From assembly GCA_964424115.1 (NCBI GenBank), contig CAYRHN010000012.1:62001-126000 (forward strand): a stretch of 64,000 nucleotides of DNA, given 5' to 3'. The notes beneath the pieces were generated by a model. It was given only the letters and a program-made list of their open reading frames with translations. It was not told the DNA's origin and ran no database searches. The position numbers and the translations under genes are program-made. The stretch comes from CAYRHN01 sp964424115. Lineage in GTDB: Bacteria; Chloroflexota; Anaerolineae; Anaerolineales; Anaerolineaceae. Within the stretch, counting starts at the first letter, position 1; every line of letters starts with the position of its first letter. Below are positions 40,999 through 50,102 of the stretch, one piece after another.

Positions 40999-41928
40999 AT
41001 GGAGATCCTGGCATTCTTTGAGAATCTGATCGCGGCCACCTTCCGCATCTCCACCCCCATCCTGCTGGCCGCTACTGGCGAGACTTTTGCCGAGCGCTCC
41101 GGTGTGCTCAACCTGGGCATTGAGGGCACCATGCTCTTCGGGGCGTTCGTCGGTTTCTTTGTCACCAGCGCCACCGGCTCGCTGTGGCTCGGCCTGCTGA
41201 TCGCCATTATCATGGGCGTGCTGGCCGGACTGTTGATGGGGCTGCTGACGGTCACCCTGGGCGTCAACCAGCACGTCTCCGGCCTGAGCGTCACCCTGCT
41301 GCTCACCGGCCTGTCGCTCTTTGCCTTCCGCCTGAACTTTGGCGGCAGCGGCGGCACGCCCCCTAAGATCGTTCCCTTCGAGCAGATCAAGCCGCTGGGC
41401 GATATTCCCTTCTTTGGCGGGATCAGCGAGCAGTACCTGCTCACCTATATCTCCTTCCTGGTCATCGTTCCGCTGGCCTGGTGGGTGCTTTACCGCACCA
41501 ACTTCGGCCTGAAGATCCGCGCGGTGGGCGAGAACCCCGAAGCCGCGGATGCGGCCGGGATCAACGTGTATGTGGTGCGTTACACCGCCCTGGCAATTGG
41601 CGGCGGCCTGATGGCAGCCGGCGGAGCGTTCCTGGCCTTGGCGCAGGTGGGTTCTTTCACCCATGCCATCGTCTCCGGGCGCGGCTGGGTGGCCATCGCC
41701 ATCGTCATCTTTGGCAACTGGAATCCCAGCCGGGTGATGTGGGGCTCGCTCATCTTCGGCGGCACCGCCGCCCTGCAGCTTCGTTTGCAGGCCATGGGGC
41801 TGCAATTGCCCATCCCGTACGAGGTCTTCCTGGCGCTGCCGTACATCGTCACCATCATTGCCCTGGTGATCGCCGGGCGCAATGCTTCCTACCCCGCGGC
41901 GCTGCTGAAACCTTACCGCAGGGAATAA
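40999..41928 (+). CDS. ABC transporter permease, YufQ-like (BPD_transp_2)
   Basis: A 309-residue second permease with about 8 helices. ERSGVLNLGIEGTMLFGAF and the coupling motif KIRAVGENPEAADAAGIN are typical of the YufQ/NupC-type partner. A GGAGG-like site lies in the end of the previous gene. Together with the BMP protein and ATPase it completes a purine-nucleoside-type importer. Confidence 0.94.
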   Translation: MEILAFFENLIAATFRISTPILLAATGETFAERSGVLNLGIEGTMLFGAFVGFFVTSATGSLWLGLLIAIIMGVLAGLLMGLLTVTLGVNQHVSGLSVTLLLTGLSLFAFRLNFGGSGGTPPKIVPFEQIKPLGDIPFFGGISEQYLLTYISFLVIVPLAWWVLYRTNFGLKIRAVGENPEAADAAGINVYVVRYTALAIGGGLMAAGGAFLALAQVGSFTHAIVSGRGWVAIAIVIFGNWNPSRVMWGSLIFGGTAALQLRLQAMGLQLPIPYEVFLALPYIVTIIALVIAGRNASYPAALLKPYRRE

Positions 41929-42059
41929 CCCCCTGTGCAGGCGGGTGGTTTTGGGTTCCCCGGGCCTGCGCCAAGATGAATGACAAACGTCAGGTTTACC
42001 CCCTGCTACCAACGCAGTAAAATTAACATGAATTGTCTGACGAAAGGAGAGTCAACAGC

Positions 42060-44378
42060 ATGGCTCACAAATATGTAGGAAAGACCTATATCCGCCCGGA
42101 TGCGATCAGCAAGGTCACCGGCAAAGCCATTTACCTGGATGATATCCGCATCCCAGGCATGCTGCACGCCGCCATCCTGCGTCCGGAGATCGGACACGCC
42201 CGCATCCTCAAGATCGACACCAGCGAAGCGGAAAAGATGCCTGGCGTGGTCAAAGTGGTCACCGGAGCGGGTTGCAAGATCCACTACGGCGACAACATCC
42301 GCGACCTGACCCCCATGGCGGTGGACAAGGTCCGCTACGTGGGCGAACCGGTGGCGGCGGTGGTGGCCGACACGCAGGCGCACGCCCGTGCGGCCCTGCC
42401 CTTTATCAAAATAGAATACGAACCCCTGCCGGTGTACGTGGATGCCCGCCAGGCGATGGCCAAGGATGCCGTATTGATCCACGCTGAGAACGGCGAATAC
42501 TGGCACTTGCCTACCCTCACCCCGCTCTCCGGCACCAACATCGCCAATCTGTATCACCTGCACAAAGGCCGCGGCGATGAGGGCTTTGACGAGGCTGAGG
42601 TGATCGTTGAAGAGGAGTTCAACTACCCCTTCGGCTCCTGCTCGGCCCTCGAACCGCACGGCTCGATCGTCTGGTTCAAGGAAGACAAGACCATCGATGT
42701 CTGGTCGACCTCGATCTGCCCCTTCATCATCCGCGAAGATCTGGCGCATGCCTACCATATCCCGGTTGCGGATGTGCGCGTGCGCATCCCCGACCTGGGC
42801 GGCTGCTTCGGTTACAAGTCCGATATCACCGTTGAGCAAACCATTGCCTATATCGCCAGCTTTGTCCCCGGCCGCCCGGTCAAGTGGGTGGCCTCCCGCC
42901 AGGAAGATTACACCAGCACGCTGATCGCCCACGGCATCCGCACCAAGATGAAGATCGGCGCCAAGAAGGACGGCACGCTGGTGGCGATCCAGGCCACGCT
43001 CCTGCACTCCGGCGGCGCCTATGCCGATACGGCCGTGAATGTCACCATCGCCTCCACCCATAATTCCACCGGCCCATACGAGTTCAAGCACTGCGACCTG
43101 ACCGGCTTCACCGTCTATACCAATACCCCTGCCGTGGGCGCTTACCGGGGCTACGGGCACCAGGAATCCCAACTGGCCACCGAACGCATGATGGACCTGC
43201 TGGCGCGCAAGCTGGGCATGGACCCCGTTGAACTGCGCCGCAAGAACTGGCTGCGCGAGGGGCGGGTGAACGCAGTGGGCGAGAGGATGTGGAAGAGCAA
43301 CGGAAATATGGAGGCCTGCGCCGAGAATACGCTCAAGATCCTCCATCAGAACCCCAAACCGAAGGAAGACGAGAATTATTACTACGGGCGCGGGTTTGCC
43401 ACGGTGATGAAATCTCCCAAGGGCGCGCCGTTCTCCACCAAGGGCTGCTATATCAAGATGAACATCGACGGCAGCGTCAACGTGGTCATGGGCGGGGCAG
43501 AAGTCGGCCAGGGCCTGCGCACCATTGTGCGCCAGGTGGCGGCCGAAGCCTTAAAGATCGCTCCGGAAAAGGTGCGCGTCTACGGCGAGCTGGACACCCA
43601 GTTCTCACCCTACGAATGGCAGACCATCGGCTCGATGTTCACCATGCAGGGCGGGCGGGCCATCATCCGCGCCGCGGATAGGTTGATCCGCGTGCTCAAG
43701 CAGACCGCTAGCCAGGTGCTGAAGGCTGATGAAGATTTCCTGGAATATGACGGCGAATTTGTCTATTTGCGCAACGATCCCTCGGTGCGCGTAGCGGTCG
43801 GAGACCTGGCGCGCGGCTATATCACCGAGGATGGAATCACCATCGGTGAGCTGGCCCACGCCATTTCGGATGCCCGCCTGCCGCGTTACTCCAACCCGGA
43901 CAAGAACGGGCAGGGCAGCATCGGTGTCACCTACACCTTTGGCGCCCAGGCGGCTGAGATCCGCATTGAGAAGAAGACCGGCAAGGTGCTGGTGGACCAC
44001 TTCATCTCCACCTTCGATGTCGGCCAGGTGATCAACCCGCTGCAGATCCGCGGCTCAGTGCTGGGCGGCGTGATGATGGCGATAGGCGCGGCGGTCACCG
44101 AGGAGTTGAGATTCGACGACCAGGGGCGCATCCTCAACCCGCAGTTCTTCCAGTATCACATTCCCACCCTCAAGGAAGCCCCGCGCCAGACGATCGAGTT
44201 CGTCGAGACCCCCGACCCGATCGGGCCGTTCGGCGCGCGCGGAATCGGCGAGCATTCAGTCGTTGGGGTGGCCCCGGCGATCCTCAACGCCATTTACGAT
44301 GCAATTGGGGTGGACCTGTATGAAATTCCCGCCACGCCGGAAGTGATCAAGAAGGCGCTGGAAGGCAAGAAGAGTTAA
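42060..44378 (+). CDS. Xanthine dehydrogenase family molybdopterin-binding subunit
   Basis: A 772-residue large subunit of a molybdenum hydroxylase. Signatures: GGCFGYK (247-253), AYRGYG (361-366) and GARGIGE (725-731) with the catalytic Glu731. The family hydroxylates purines, aldehydes, nicotinate or similar rings with water as oxygen source. The start at 42060 has AGGAGA about 8 nt upstream; a TTG at 42033 was rejected. Placed after a purine-type importer and before a deaminase-like gene, a purine substrate is likely. No FAD subunit gene is present. Confidence 0.93.
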   Translation: MAHKYVGKTYIRPDAISKVTGKAIYLDDIRIPGMLHAAILRPEIGHARILKIDTSEAEKMPGVVKVVTGAGCKIHYGDNIRDLTPMAVDKVRYVGEPVAAVVADTQAHARAALPFIKIEYEPLPVYVDARQAMAKDAVLIHAENGEYWHLPTLTPLSGTNIANLYHLHKGRGDEGFDEAEVIVEEEFNYPFGSCSALEPHGSIVWFKEDKTIDVWSTSICPFIIREDLAHAYHIPVADVRVRIPDLGGCFGYKSDITVEQTIAYIASFVPGRPVKWVASRQEDYTSTLIAHGIRTKMKIGAKKDGTLVAIQATLLHSGGAYADTAVNVTIASTHNSTGPYEFKHCDLTGFTVYTNTPAVGAYRGYGHQESQLATERMMDLLARKLGMDPVELRRKNWLREGRVNAVGERMWKSNGNMEACAENTLKILHQNPKPKEDENYYYGRGFATVMKSPKGAPFSTKGCYIKMNIDGSVNVVMGGAEVGQGLRTIVRQVAAEALKIAPEKVRVYGELDTQFSPYEWQTIGSMFTMQGGRAIIRAADRLIRVLKQTASQVLKADEDFLEYDGEFVYLRNDPSVRVAVGDLARGYITEDGITIGELAHAISDARLPRYSNPDKNGQGSIGVTYTFGAQAAEIRIEKKTGKVLVDHFISTFDVGQVINPLQIRGSVLGGVMMAIGAAVTEELRFDDQGRILNPQFFQYHIPTLKEAPRQTIEFVETPDPIGPFGARGIGEHSVVGVAPAILNAIYDAIGVDLYEIPATPEVIKKALEGKKS

Positions 44379-44388
44379 GGAGGTAAAA

Positions 44389-44865
44389 ATGACTGAGAAG
44401 ATCAGCTTTACGATTAATGGGATCCAGCGCACAGTGGAGGTCGATCCTTCGACGATGTTGATCGATGTGATCCGCGATGTGCTGGACCTGACCGGCACCA
44501 AGCGCGGCTGCGATAATTCCACCTGCGGCACATGCGTGGTGGTGGTGAACGGCAAGGCGGTCAAGAGCTGCAATTACCCGATCGTCAAGGCCCAGGGCGC
44601 GGTCATCCTGACCGTGGAAGGCATCAGCCAGGGCATGCAGCTTCACCCGGTGCAGCAGGCCATCGCCGAGTCCGGCGCGGTGCAGTGCGGTTTCTGTACT
44701 CCCGGCATTGTGATGGAACTGTATGCGCTGCTGGAGGAAAAACCCGAGGCCGGCGAGCAGGAGATGGTCAATGCGCTTAACAAGCACCTCTGCCGCTGCA
44801 ACGGCTACGAACCGATCCTGAACGGCGCCAAAGTGGCCCAGCAATTGGTCCAGCAAAAGAAGTAA
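44389..44865 (+). CDS. Xanthine dehydrogenase family [2Fe-2S] subunit
   Basis: A 158-residue subunit with the plant-type [2Fe-2S] site (Cys41, 46, 49, 61) and the second helical site (Cys100, 103, 135, 137). It passes electrons from the molybdenum site. The sequence around the first site, RGCDNSTCGTC, differs slightly from the common GCGxGxCGAC. Ribosome-binding site AAGGAGG lies 5 nt upstream, 10 nt after the large subunit. Confidence 0.95.
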   Translation: MTEKISFTINGIQRTVEVDPSTMLIDVIRDVLDLTGTKRGCDNSTCGTCVVVVNGKAVKSCNYPIVKAQGAVILTVEGISQGMQLHPVQQAIAESGAVQCGFCTPGIVMELYALLEEKPEAGEQEMVNALNKHLCRCNGYEPILNGAKVAQQLVQQKK

Positions 44866-44870
44866 GAACC

Positions 44871-44953
44871 CACCACGAAGGAACGAAGAAACAAAGGTGC
44901 ACAAAGATTCTTAAGAACTTAAGATCCCTTCGTGATCCTTCGTTGCTTTGTGG
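44871..44953. repeat. Intergenic inverted repeat, CCACGAAG/CTTTGTGG family
   Basis: ACCACGAAGGAACGAAG at the left and CTTCGTTGCTTTGTGGT at the right, with an inner ATTCTTAAGAACTTAAG palindromic stretch. It lies inside the purine operon before the amidohydrolase. Confidence 0.65.
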
Positions 44954-44986
44954 TGTATCCCTGAATCTTCATAAAAGGAGTTTCCT

Positions 44987-46186
44987 ATGTACGATCTGCT
45001 CATCAAGAACGCGCGCACGCGCGCCAACAAAGACGGCCTGGTGGAGATCGCCATCCAGGGTAAGAAGATCGCCAAGATCGGCCCCAAGTTGGGCGAGGCC
45101 AAGAAGGTCATCGACGCGGGCGGCAGCCTGGTCAGCGAATCCTTCATCAACGGCCACCTGCACCTGTGCAAGGTCTACACCCTGGCGATGATGGATGACG
45201 AGGCCCTGGGCGCCTACAACACCGGCGGGATGGGCGGCGCGATGACCGCCATCGAGCTGGCCGCCAAGGTCAAGGAAAAATACGATGAGAAGTGGATCAT
45301 CGAGAACGTGCGCAAGGCGGTCAACCTGGCGATCAAGTACGGCAATACCCACATCCGCGCCTTTGCCGATGTGGACACCAAGGCTCGCCTGGAAGGCATC
45401 AAGGCCTTGTTGAAGGCGCGCGAGGAATTCAAGGACAAAGTGACCATCGAAGTGGTGGCCTTCCCGCAGGACGGCGTGGTGCGCGAACCCGGCGCGGCGG
45501 CGCTGGTGGAAGAAGCCCTCAAGCTGGGCGCGGACGTGGTCGGCGGCATTCCGTGGATCGAATACACCGAGGCGGACGAGCAGTCGCACATTGACCAGAT
45601 GTTCGCCCTGGCGACCAAGTATAACAAACCCGTCTCCATGCTGATCGACGACGCCGGCGACCCGACCCTGAAGACGCTGGAAATGCTGGCGGTCACCACG
45701 ATCAAGAACGGCTGGGAAGGGCGCGTCACCGCCCAGCATTCGCGCGCCATGGCGCTTTACCCCGAGCCGTACTACCGCAAGATCGAGGCTCTGCTCAAGC
45801 GGGGCAAGATCGGCGTGGTCAGCGATCCGCAGACCGGGCCGCTCTACGCGCGCGTGCAGTCGCTCTACAAGGCCGGGGTGCGTATCGCCCTCGGGCAGGA
45901 CGACATCGCCGACGCCTATTATCCCTTCGGGCGCAATAACATGCTCGAGGTGGCCTTCCTGGCCGCCCACCTGATGTGGATGATCGGTCGCGAAGATCTG
46001 GAAGTGCTCTACGACCTGATCACCACCAAGGCGGCTGAATGCCTGAACATCCAGAACCATGTCCTGGCGGAAGGCGGCGACGCCGACCTGGTGGTGCTGA
46101 ACGCCAACTCGGTCTGGGAAGCTATCTGGAGCCACGAAGCCCCCAAACACGTGATCAAGAACGGCGTGGAGATCACCGCGAAGTAG
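44987..46186 (+). CDS. Amidohydrolase, cytosine-deaminase-like, with altered metal site
   Basis: A 399-residue TIM-barrel protein aligned by eye with cytosine deaminase: NGHLHL (His57, His59), VVAFPQDGVV, AQHSRAMA (His251) and GQDDIADAYYPFG (Asp305/306). However, the segment matching the CodA metal-binding His and catalytic Glu (HCDEIDD) reads LIDDAGD at 219-225, so both residues appear lost. It may act on another ring, or be changed in chemistry. Ribosome-binding site AAGGAG lies 6 nt upstream. It is the last gene of the purine operon. Confidence 0.82.
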   Translation: MYDLLIKNARTRANKDGLVEIAIQGKKIAKIGPKLGEAKKVIDAGGSLVSESFINGHLHLCKVYTLAMMDDEALGAYNTGGMGGAMTAIELAAKVKEKYDEKWIIENVRKAVNLAIKYGNTHIRAFADVDTKARLEGIKALLKAREEFKDKVTIEVVAFPQDGVVREPGAAALVEEALKLGADVVGGIPWIEYTEADEQSHIDQMFALATKYNKPVSMLIDDAGDPTLKTLEMLAVTTIKNGWEGRVTAQHSRAMALYPEPYYRKIEALLKRGKIGVVSDPQTGPLYARVQSLYKAGVRIALGQDDIADAYYPFGRNNMLEVAFLAAHLMWMIGREDLEVLYDLITTKAAECLNIQNHVLAEGGDADLVVLNANSVWEAIWSHEAPKHVIKNGVEITAK

Positions 46187-46253
46187 GATAGAACACCTGT
46201 CGCTGCGCTCCCTCGCAATGACACCATTCTTCTCCTTGAAGCAATAAATTTTC

Positions 46254-46297
46254 AAAAGACCTCAAAGGTTTCCCACACCTTTGAGGTCTTTTTTTTT
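46254..46297 (+). terminator. Strong intrinsic terminator of the purine operon
   Basis: A perfect 16-bp stem (AAAAGACCTCAAAGGT at 46254-46269 and its complement at 46277-46292) with a 7-nt loop; T residues run to 46297. Confidence 0.92.
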
Positions 46298-46400
46298 AAT
46301 CTCACGTAAAGAATGGGTAGATTGGGTTGAGGGCAGGGGATAAAAATGCTTTTCCGATCCAACATCCCGCCCGAAACCCAACACTTTTTCGTTTCAGACA

Positions 46401-46432
46401 GGCGATTGCTTCGCTACGCTCGCAATGACATA
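46401..46432. repeat. Short copy of the CGTCATTGCGAG-family repeat
   Basis: GCGATTGCTTCGCTACG followed by CTCGCAATGACA is the minimal form of the repeats at 29407-29520 and 51820-51904. Confidence 0.5.
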
Positions 46433-46499
46433 ATCAGCGATCTTTTCCCTTATCACGAATTGACGTTTCTTTCTTATTCATGGATCCGTGTTTATCCGT

Positions 46500-47534
46500 T
46501 TAATCCGTTCGATCCGTGTTAAAAATATCTCCTCCGAAGGCCGCCTCGATCGTCCCGCCCGGCGCGAAATTCGACCCCAGCCAGACCAGCGCCTGTTCCC
46601 GGTCGGGGCCGCCTTCCGTGGAGCCGAGCAACTGCTCGCAGAAGATGGCGATATCTTCCAGGATGCGCTGGCAGCGGTAGTACGTCAATGCCTGCCGGTC
46701 GATCTGCGTTTTCCCATAGCCCCGGTAGAAGAATTCCATCTCCTGGGCCGGGCTGACGCCGGTGAAACCCTGCGCGCCGCCGATGAACATCAAGTCGCGC
46801 TCTTTCAAGGCCAGGATGGGATCATCCCAGTCGATGATGTAGAAATCCCCGCCGGGCTGGATGAGCAAATTCCCGGCATGCAGGTCGGAGTGGCACAGCA
46901 CCGTCTCGCGCGCGGCACAGGCCAAGGACTGAAGATCACGCGCGCCGTTCTCCGCCCGTTCCAGCAGTTCCAACACCGCCTTGCGCTGCTTGCGCAGCAG
47001 CGCGGCCGCGCGGGCGGCGGTCGGGTCGGTGTAAATTTCCGTTTCGATGCGCTGCAAATAGGCGCGGATCGTTGCGCCTGCGCTGGACGTGTAGCTCTCG
47101 CAGGGAATGCGGCTTTGCAGGGCGGGGGGCAGGCGCAAGTCGTGGATGCGCCGCAGCGAAGCGCCGAACTCGCGCCACCCGGCTGGAGAAAGTGCCGCCT
47201 GGTAGCCATCCACCCCCGCGATGAACGGGTAGAGCATGACTTTGTAATCATCCAGGCCAGCCCAGGGCAGGCCGCTTTTGGTCGTCAGCGGAGCTAAAAT
47301 GTGCGGCACGCCTTTCTCCGCCAGGTATAGGGGCAGGCGGACCGAGGTCTCCTCGAAGTCCCCTGAACGCAGCTTAACGAACCAGGCCCGTCCGTCCTGC
47401 GTTTCAGCGCGGTAGACGGCTGTGTGCAGGTCGGCGCCCAGCGGCAGGAACTCCACCCGCACGGCCTCCAGCCCAAAGTCATCCCGCAGGCAAGCGAGGA
47501 TGGAGGCGGAGGAGATGGGGGGAGGGGTGAGCAT
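46500..47534 (-). CDS. Aminoglycoside-phosphotransferase-family kinase
   Basis: A 344-residue protein-kinase-like small-molecule kinase. Lys54 (WFVKL) would bind ATP; the catalytic loop is HSDLHAGN (215-222) and the metal motif IIDWDD (233-238). The stretch after it (PILALKERDLMFIGGAQG) resembles APH(9)-type spectinomycin kinases, but many relatives act on metabolites, so resistance is not claimed. The start is at 47534, 7 nt after the hypE stop, so it is the tail of the hyp operon. Confidence 0.8.
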   Translation of the reverse strand: MLTPPPISSASILACLRDDFGLEAVRVEFLPLGADLHTAVYRAETQDGRAWFVKLRSGDFEETSVRLPLYLAEKGVPHILAPLTTKSGLPWAGLDDYKVMLYPFIAGVDGYQAALSPAGWREFGASLRRIHDLRLPPALQSRIPCESYTSSAGATIRAYLQRIETEIYTDPTAARAAALLRKQRKAVLELLERAENGARDLQSLACAARETVLCHSDLHAGNLLIQPGGDFYIIDWDDPILALKERDLMFIGGAQGFTGVSPAQEMEFFYRGYGKTQIDRQALTYYRCQRILEDIAIFCEQLLGSTEGGPDREQALVWLGSNFAPGGTIEAAFGGDIFNTDRTD

Positions 47535-47541
47535 TAATCCC

Positions 47542-48624
47542 CTAGCAGATCCTCGGCAGCATCTCGCCCGCCAGCATGTCCAGGATGCGCGTACCGCCGA
47601 TGGGGGTCTTGAGCAGCACCCGCCCGCCTGCCGGGGTCGCCGGGGCTTCCACGGTTCCGATCCGCGCCGCATTCTCCCCGTAGGGATGCGCGCGCAGGGC
47701 AGCCAGGGCGGCCTCGGCCTCGTCGGCCGGGATGATCACGATCACCTTGCCCTCGTTGGCCACGTAAAGCGGGTCGAAACCGAGCATCTCGCACACCGAA
47801 CGCACCGCAGGGAGCATCGGCACATCCGTCTCGCGGATGAGGATGTTCACCTTGCTCTGGCGGGCGATCTCGTTCAGTGTGGTGGCCAGTCCGCCGCGGG
47901 TGGGGTCGCGCAGCACGTGCGTGTGCGGCGCGGCGCGCAGAACGGCCTCGATCAGCCCGTTCAGCGGGGCAACGTCCGACTGCACGCCGGTCTCGAAGCC
48001 CAGCTCGCCGCGCGCAGCCAGCACGGCCACGCCGTGGTCGCCGACCGTGCCGGAAAGCAGGACTGCGTCGCCGGGTTGGGCCAGCGCGCCGCCAACTTTG
48101 CGTTCTTCAGGGATCCAGCCGACGCCGGCGGTGTTAATGAATAATCCGTCCGCTTTACCCTTCTCGACTACCTTGGTATCTCCGGCAACAAACTGCACGC
48201 CGGCTTCGGCGGCGGCCGCCTGCATGGATTGAAGCACCGCCTGGAGGGTCTCCATCGGCAGGCCTTCTTCGAGGATGAACCCGGCCGTCAGGTAGAGCGG
48301 GATGCCGCCGGACATGCTGATGTCATTGACCGTGCCGCACACGGCCAGCCGCCCGATATCCCCGCCGGGGAAGAAGAGCGGGGTGACGATGTGCGAATCG
48401 GTGCTGACCGCCAGGCGGCCTTTCAATTCCGCGCCTGCGGGCAGCTCCAGCCCGGCAAAGTCGTTGCCTTGCTGCAGAGCGGGGCTGTTCAGGTAGGGCG
48501 CGAACAGGCGCTGGATCAGTTCGTGGGTCATTTTTCCGCCCGAGCCGTGGCCGATGACGATCTGTTCGTTATGGCTGAGGGGCAAGGGGCACAGGGGACC
48601 GTTGGAGAAATCAGGAAGGGACAT
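47542..48624 (-). CDS. hypE: Hydrogenase maturation protein HypE
   Basis: A 360-residue PurM-like ATP enzyme. HypE accepts the carbamoyl group from HypF on its C-terminal cysteine and dehydrates it to cyanide for the NiFe site. The ending PRIC, with Cys360 last, is intact; GHGSGGKMTHELI (25-37) and GGIPLYL are typical. The start is ATG 48624; the open frame upstream of it runs antisense-like through hypD and is not coding. The spacer to hypD holds a GATTTACGATTGACGAT repeat. Confidence 0.97.
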   Translation of the reverse strand: MSLPDFSNGPLCPLPLSHNEQIVIGHGSGGKMTHELIQRLFAPYLNSPALQQGNDFAGLELPAGAELKGRLAVSTDSHIVTPLFFPGGDIGRLAVCGTVNDISMSGGIPLYLTAGFILEEGLPMETLQAVLQSMQAAAAEAGVQFVAGDTKVVEKGKADGLFINTAGVGWIPEERKVGGALAQPGDAVLLSGTVGDHGVAVLAARGELGFETGVQSDVAPLNGLIEAVLRAAPHTHVLRDPTRGGLATTLNEIARQSKVNILIRETDVPMLPAVRSVCEMLGFDPLYVANEGKVIVIIPADEAEAALAALRAHPYGENAARIGTVEAPATPAGGRVLLKTPIGGTRILDMLAGEMLPRIC

Positions 48625-48644
48625 AGGATTTACGATTGACGATT

Positions 48645-49736
48645 TTAGATTGTTGATTGACGATAGCGGTAGTACGCCGCGCAGGCGCCCTCGGAAGAGA
48701 CCATTGTCGCACCCAGCGGGTTTTCCGGGGTGCAAAGATTGCCAAAGGCCGGGCATTCGTGCGGCTTTTTCAGTCCCTGCAGGATCTTTCCGGCGATGCA
48801 AACCGGTGATTCCTGGGTCTGGATATGCCCGACATCGAAGCGCAGCCCGGCGTCGAAGGCGGCCAGCTCGGGGCGCAGCTTCCAGCCGCTCATCGGGATG
48901 GTGCCGATCCCGCGCCAGTTGCGGTCGCACGGTTCGTAGACCTTGCGGAGCATGGCCTGGGCGGCGCGGTTGCCCTCGAAGGTCACCACGCGCGGGTAGG
49001 CATTGACCACTTCCACCCGCCCCGCTTCCAGCAGTTCCACCGTGCGCAGGATGCCCTGGGCCAGGTCGAGCGGCTCGAAACCAGTCACGGCCATCGGCAC
49101 GCCGTATTTCTCGGCGATGGGAGGGTATTCCCAGTAACCCATCACCGCGCAGACGTGCCCCGCAGCCAAAAAGCCCTGCACGCGGTTGTCCGGCGAACCG
49201 AGGATGGCGTGCATGGCCGGCGGGACGCACACCTGCGAGACCAGCACGGAGTAGTTCTTTAACCTCAGCGCCTGGGCCTGCAGCACGCTGGCGGCATTGG
49301 CCGGGCCGGTGGTCTCGAAGCCGATGGCAAAAAAGACCACTTCCTTGTCCGGGTTCTGCTGGGCGATCTTGACTGCGTCCAACGGGGAATAGACCACCCG
49401 CACCTGGCCTCCGGCAGCACGCACCGAGAACAGATCGCCGTGCGAGCCGGGCACGCGCAGCATGTCGCCGTAGGAGGTAAAGATCACGTTCGGATGGGCG
49501 GCGATCGCCAGCGCCTGGTCGATCAGCTCCAGCGAGGTGACGCACACCGGGCAGCCGGGGCCGTGCACCAGCTCGATCTCTGCCGGCAGCAGTTCATCCA
49601 GCCCGTAGCGCAGGATGGCGTGGGTTTGCCCGCCGCAGATCTCCATGATCGTCCACGGGCGGGTGACGGCGCGGCGCACCTGTTCCAGCACCCCGCGCAC
49701 CAGTTCCACATCGCGATATTCGTCTACATATTTCAT
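48645..49736 (-). CDS. hypD: Hydrogenase maturation protein HypD
   Basis: A 363-residue Fe-S protein that carries the Fe(CN)2CO unit with HypC. CGGQTHAI (34-41), GPGCPVCVT (68-76) and the C-terminal cysteines (ECPAFGNLCTPENPLG) that bind the 4Fe-4S cluster are all present. It lies between hypC and hypE in the expected order. Confidence 0.97.
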   Translation of the reverse strand: MKYVDEYRDVELVRGVLEQVRRAVTRPWTIMEICGGQTHAILRYGLDELLPAEIELVHGPGCPVCVTSLELIDQALAIAAHPNVIFTSYGDMLRVPGSHGDLFSVRAAGGQVRVVYSPLDAVKIAQQNPDKEVVFFAIGFETTGPANAASVLQAQALRLKNYSVLVSQVCVPPAMHAILGSPDNRVQGFLAAGHVCAVMGYWEYPPIAEKYGVPMAVTGFEPLDLAQGILRTVELLEAGRVEVVNAYPRVVTFEGNRAAQAMLRKVYEPCDRNWRGIGTIPMSGWKLRPELAAFDAGLRFDVGHIQTQESPVCIAGKILQGLKKPHECPAFGNLCTPENPLGATMVSSEGACAAYYRYRQSTI

Positions 49737-49781
49737 AAGGCAGTTAATGGCTCACAGCTCACGGCTGATCGGAAGCGTTTA

Positions 49782-50063
49782 TCAGTGATTCTGCTCGCAG
49801 CCGGATTCGGCTGGGTCTGCGGCATTTAGCTCCTCTTCCACCGAGAACAGCTCGCGCAGAGCTTCCAGGGAGGACATGGCTTCTTCCTCGCTCAACAGGT
49901 TGAGGGCAAAGCCGGCGTGGATGATGGTGTAGTCGCCCACCTGGGCTTCCGGCAGGGTCTCGATGCAAGCTTCGCGTACCACGCCGCCGAAATCAACCTT
50001 GCACATGCGCAGCGTGCCGCTGGTGTAGATCTCTATGATTTTTCCGGGAATTCCAAGACACAT
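49782..50063 (-). CDS. hypC: Hydrogenase maturation chaperone HypC
   Basis: A 93-residue protein starting MCLGIPGKI; the exposed Cys2 binds iron and the large-subunit precursor. The beta-barrel core ends near HAGFALNLLSEEEA. The tail is longer than usual (about 15 acidic residues). Ribosome-binding site GAGG lies 7 nt upstream. Confidence 0.96.
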   Translation of the reverse strand: MCLGIPGKIIEIYTSGTLRMCKVDFGGVVREACIETLPEAQVGDYTIIHAGFALNLLSEEEAMSSLEALRELFSVEEELNAADPAESGCEQNH

Positions 50064-50102
50064 AAAAACACCTCTAAGGATTTACGATTGACGATCGACG
50101 AT

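Larger units (their letters stand above)
46187..46499. other. Intergenic region of about 310 bases
   Basis: It contains partial CGTCATTGCGAG-family pieces (46198-46234 and 46401-46432), the terminator at 46254-46297 and an ATCCGTG-type stretch from 46468. No gene was seen. Confidence 0.6.

Noticed and set aside
46500..47534. Calling the kinase a spectinomycin resistance gene
   Set aside because: Only the family motifs and a short similar stretch are visible; many family members act on metabolites.
48625..49545. Extension of hypE upstream to a 667-residue protein
   Set aside because: The extra part overlaps hypD in another frame and is Arg/Gly/Ala-rich; hypE has a proper start at 48624 and normal length.
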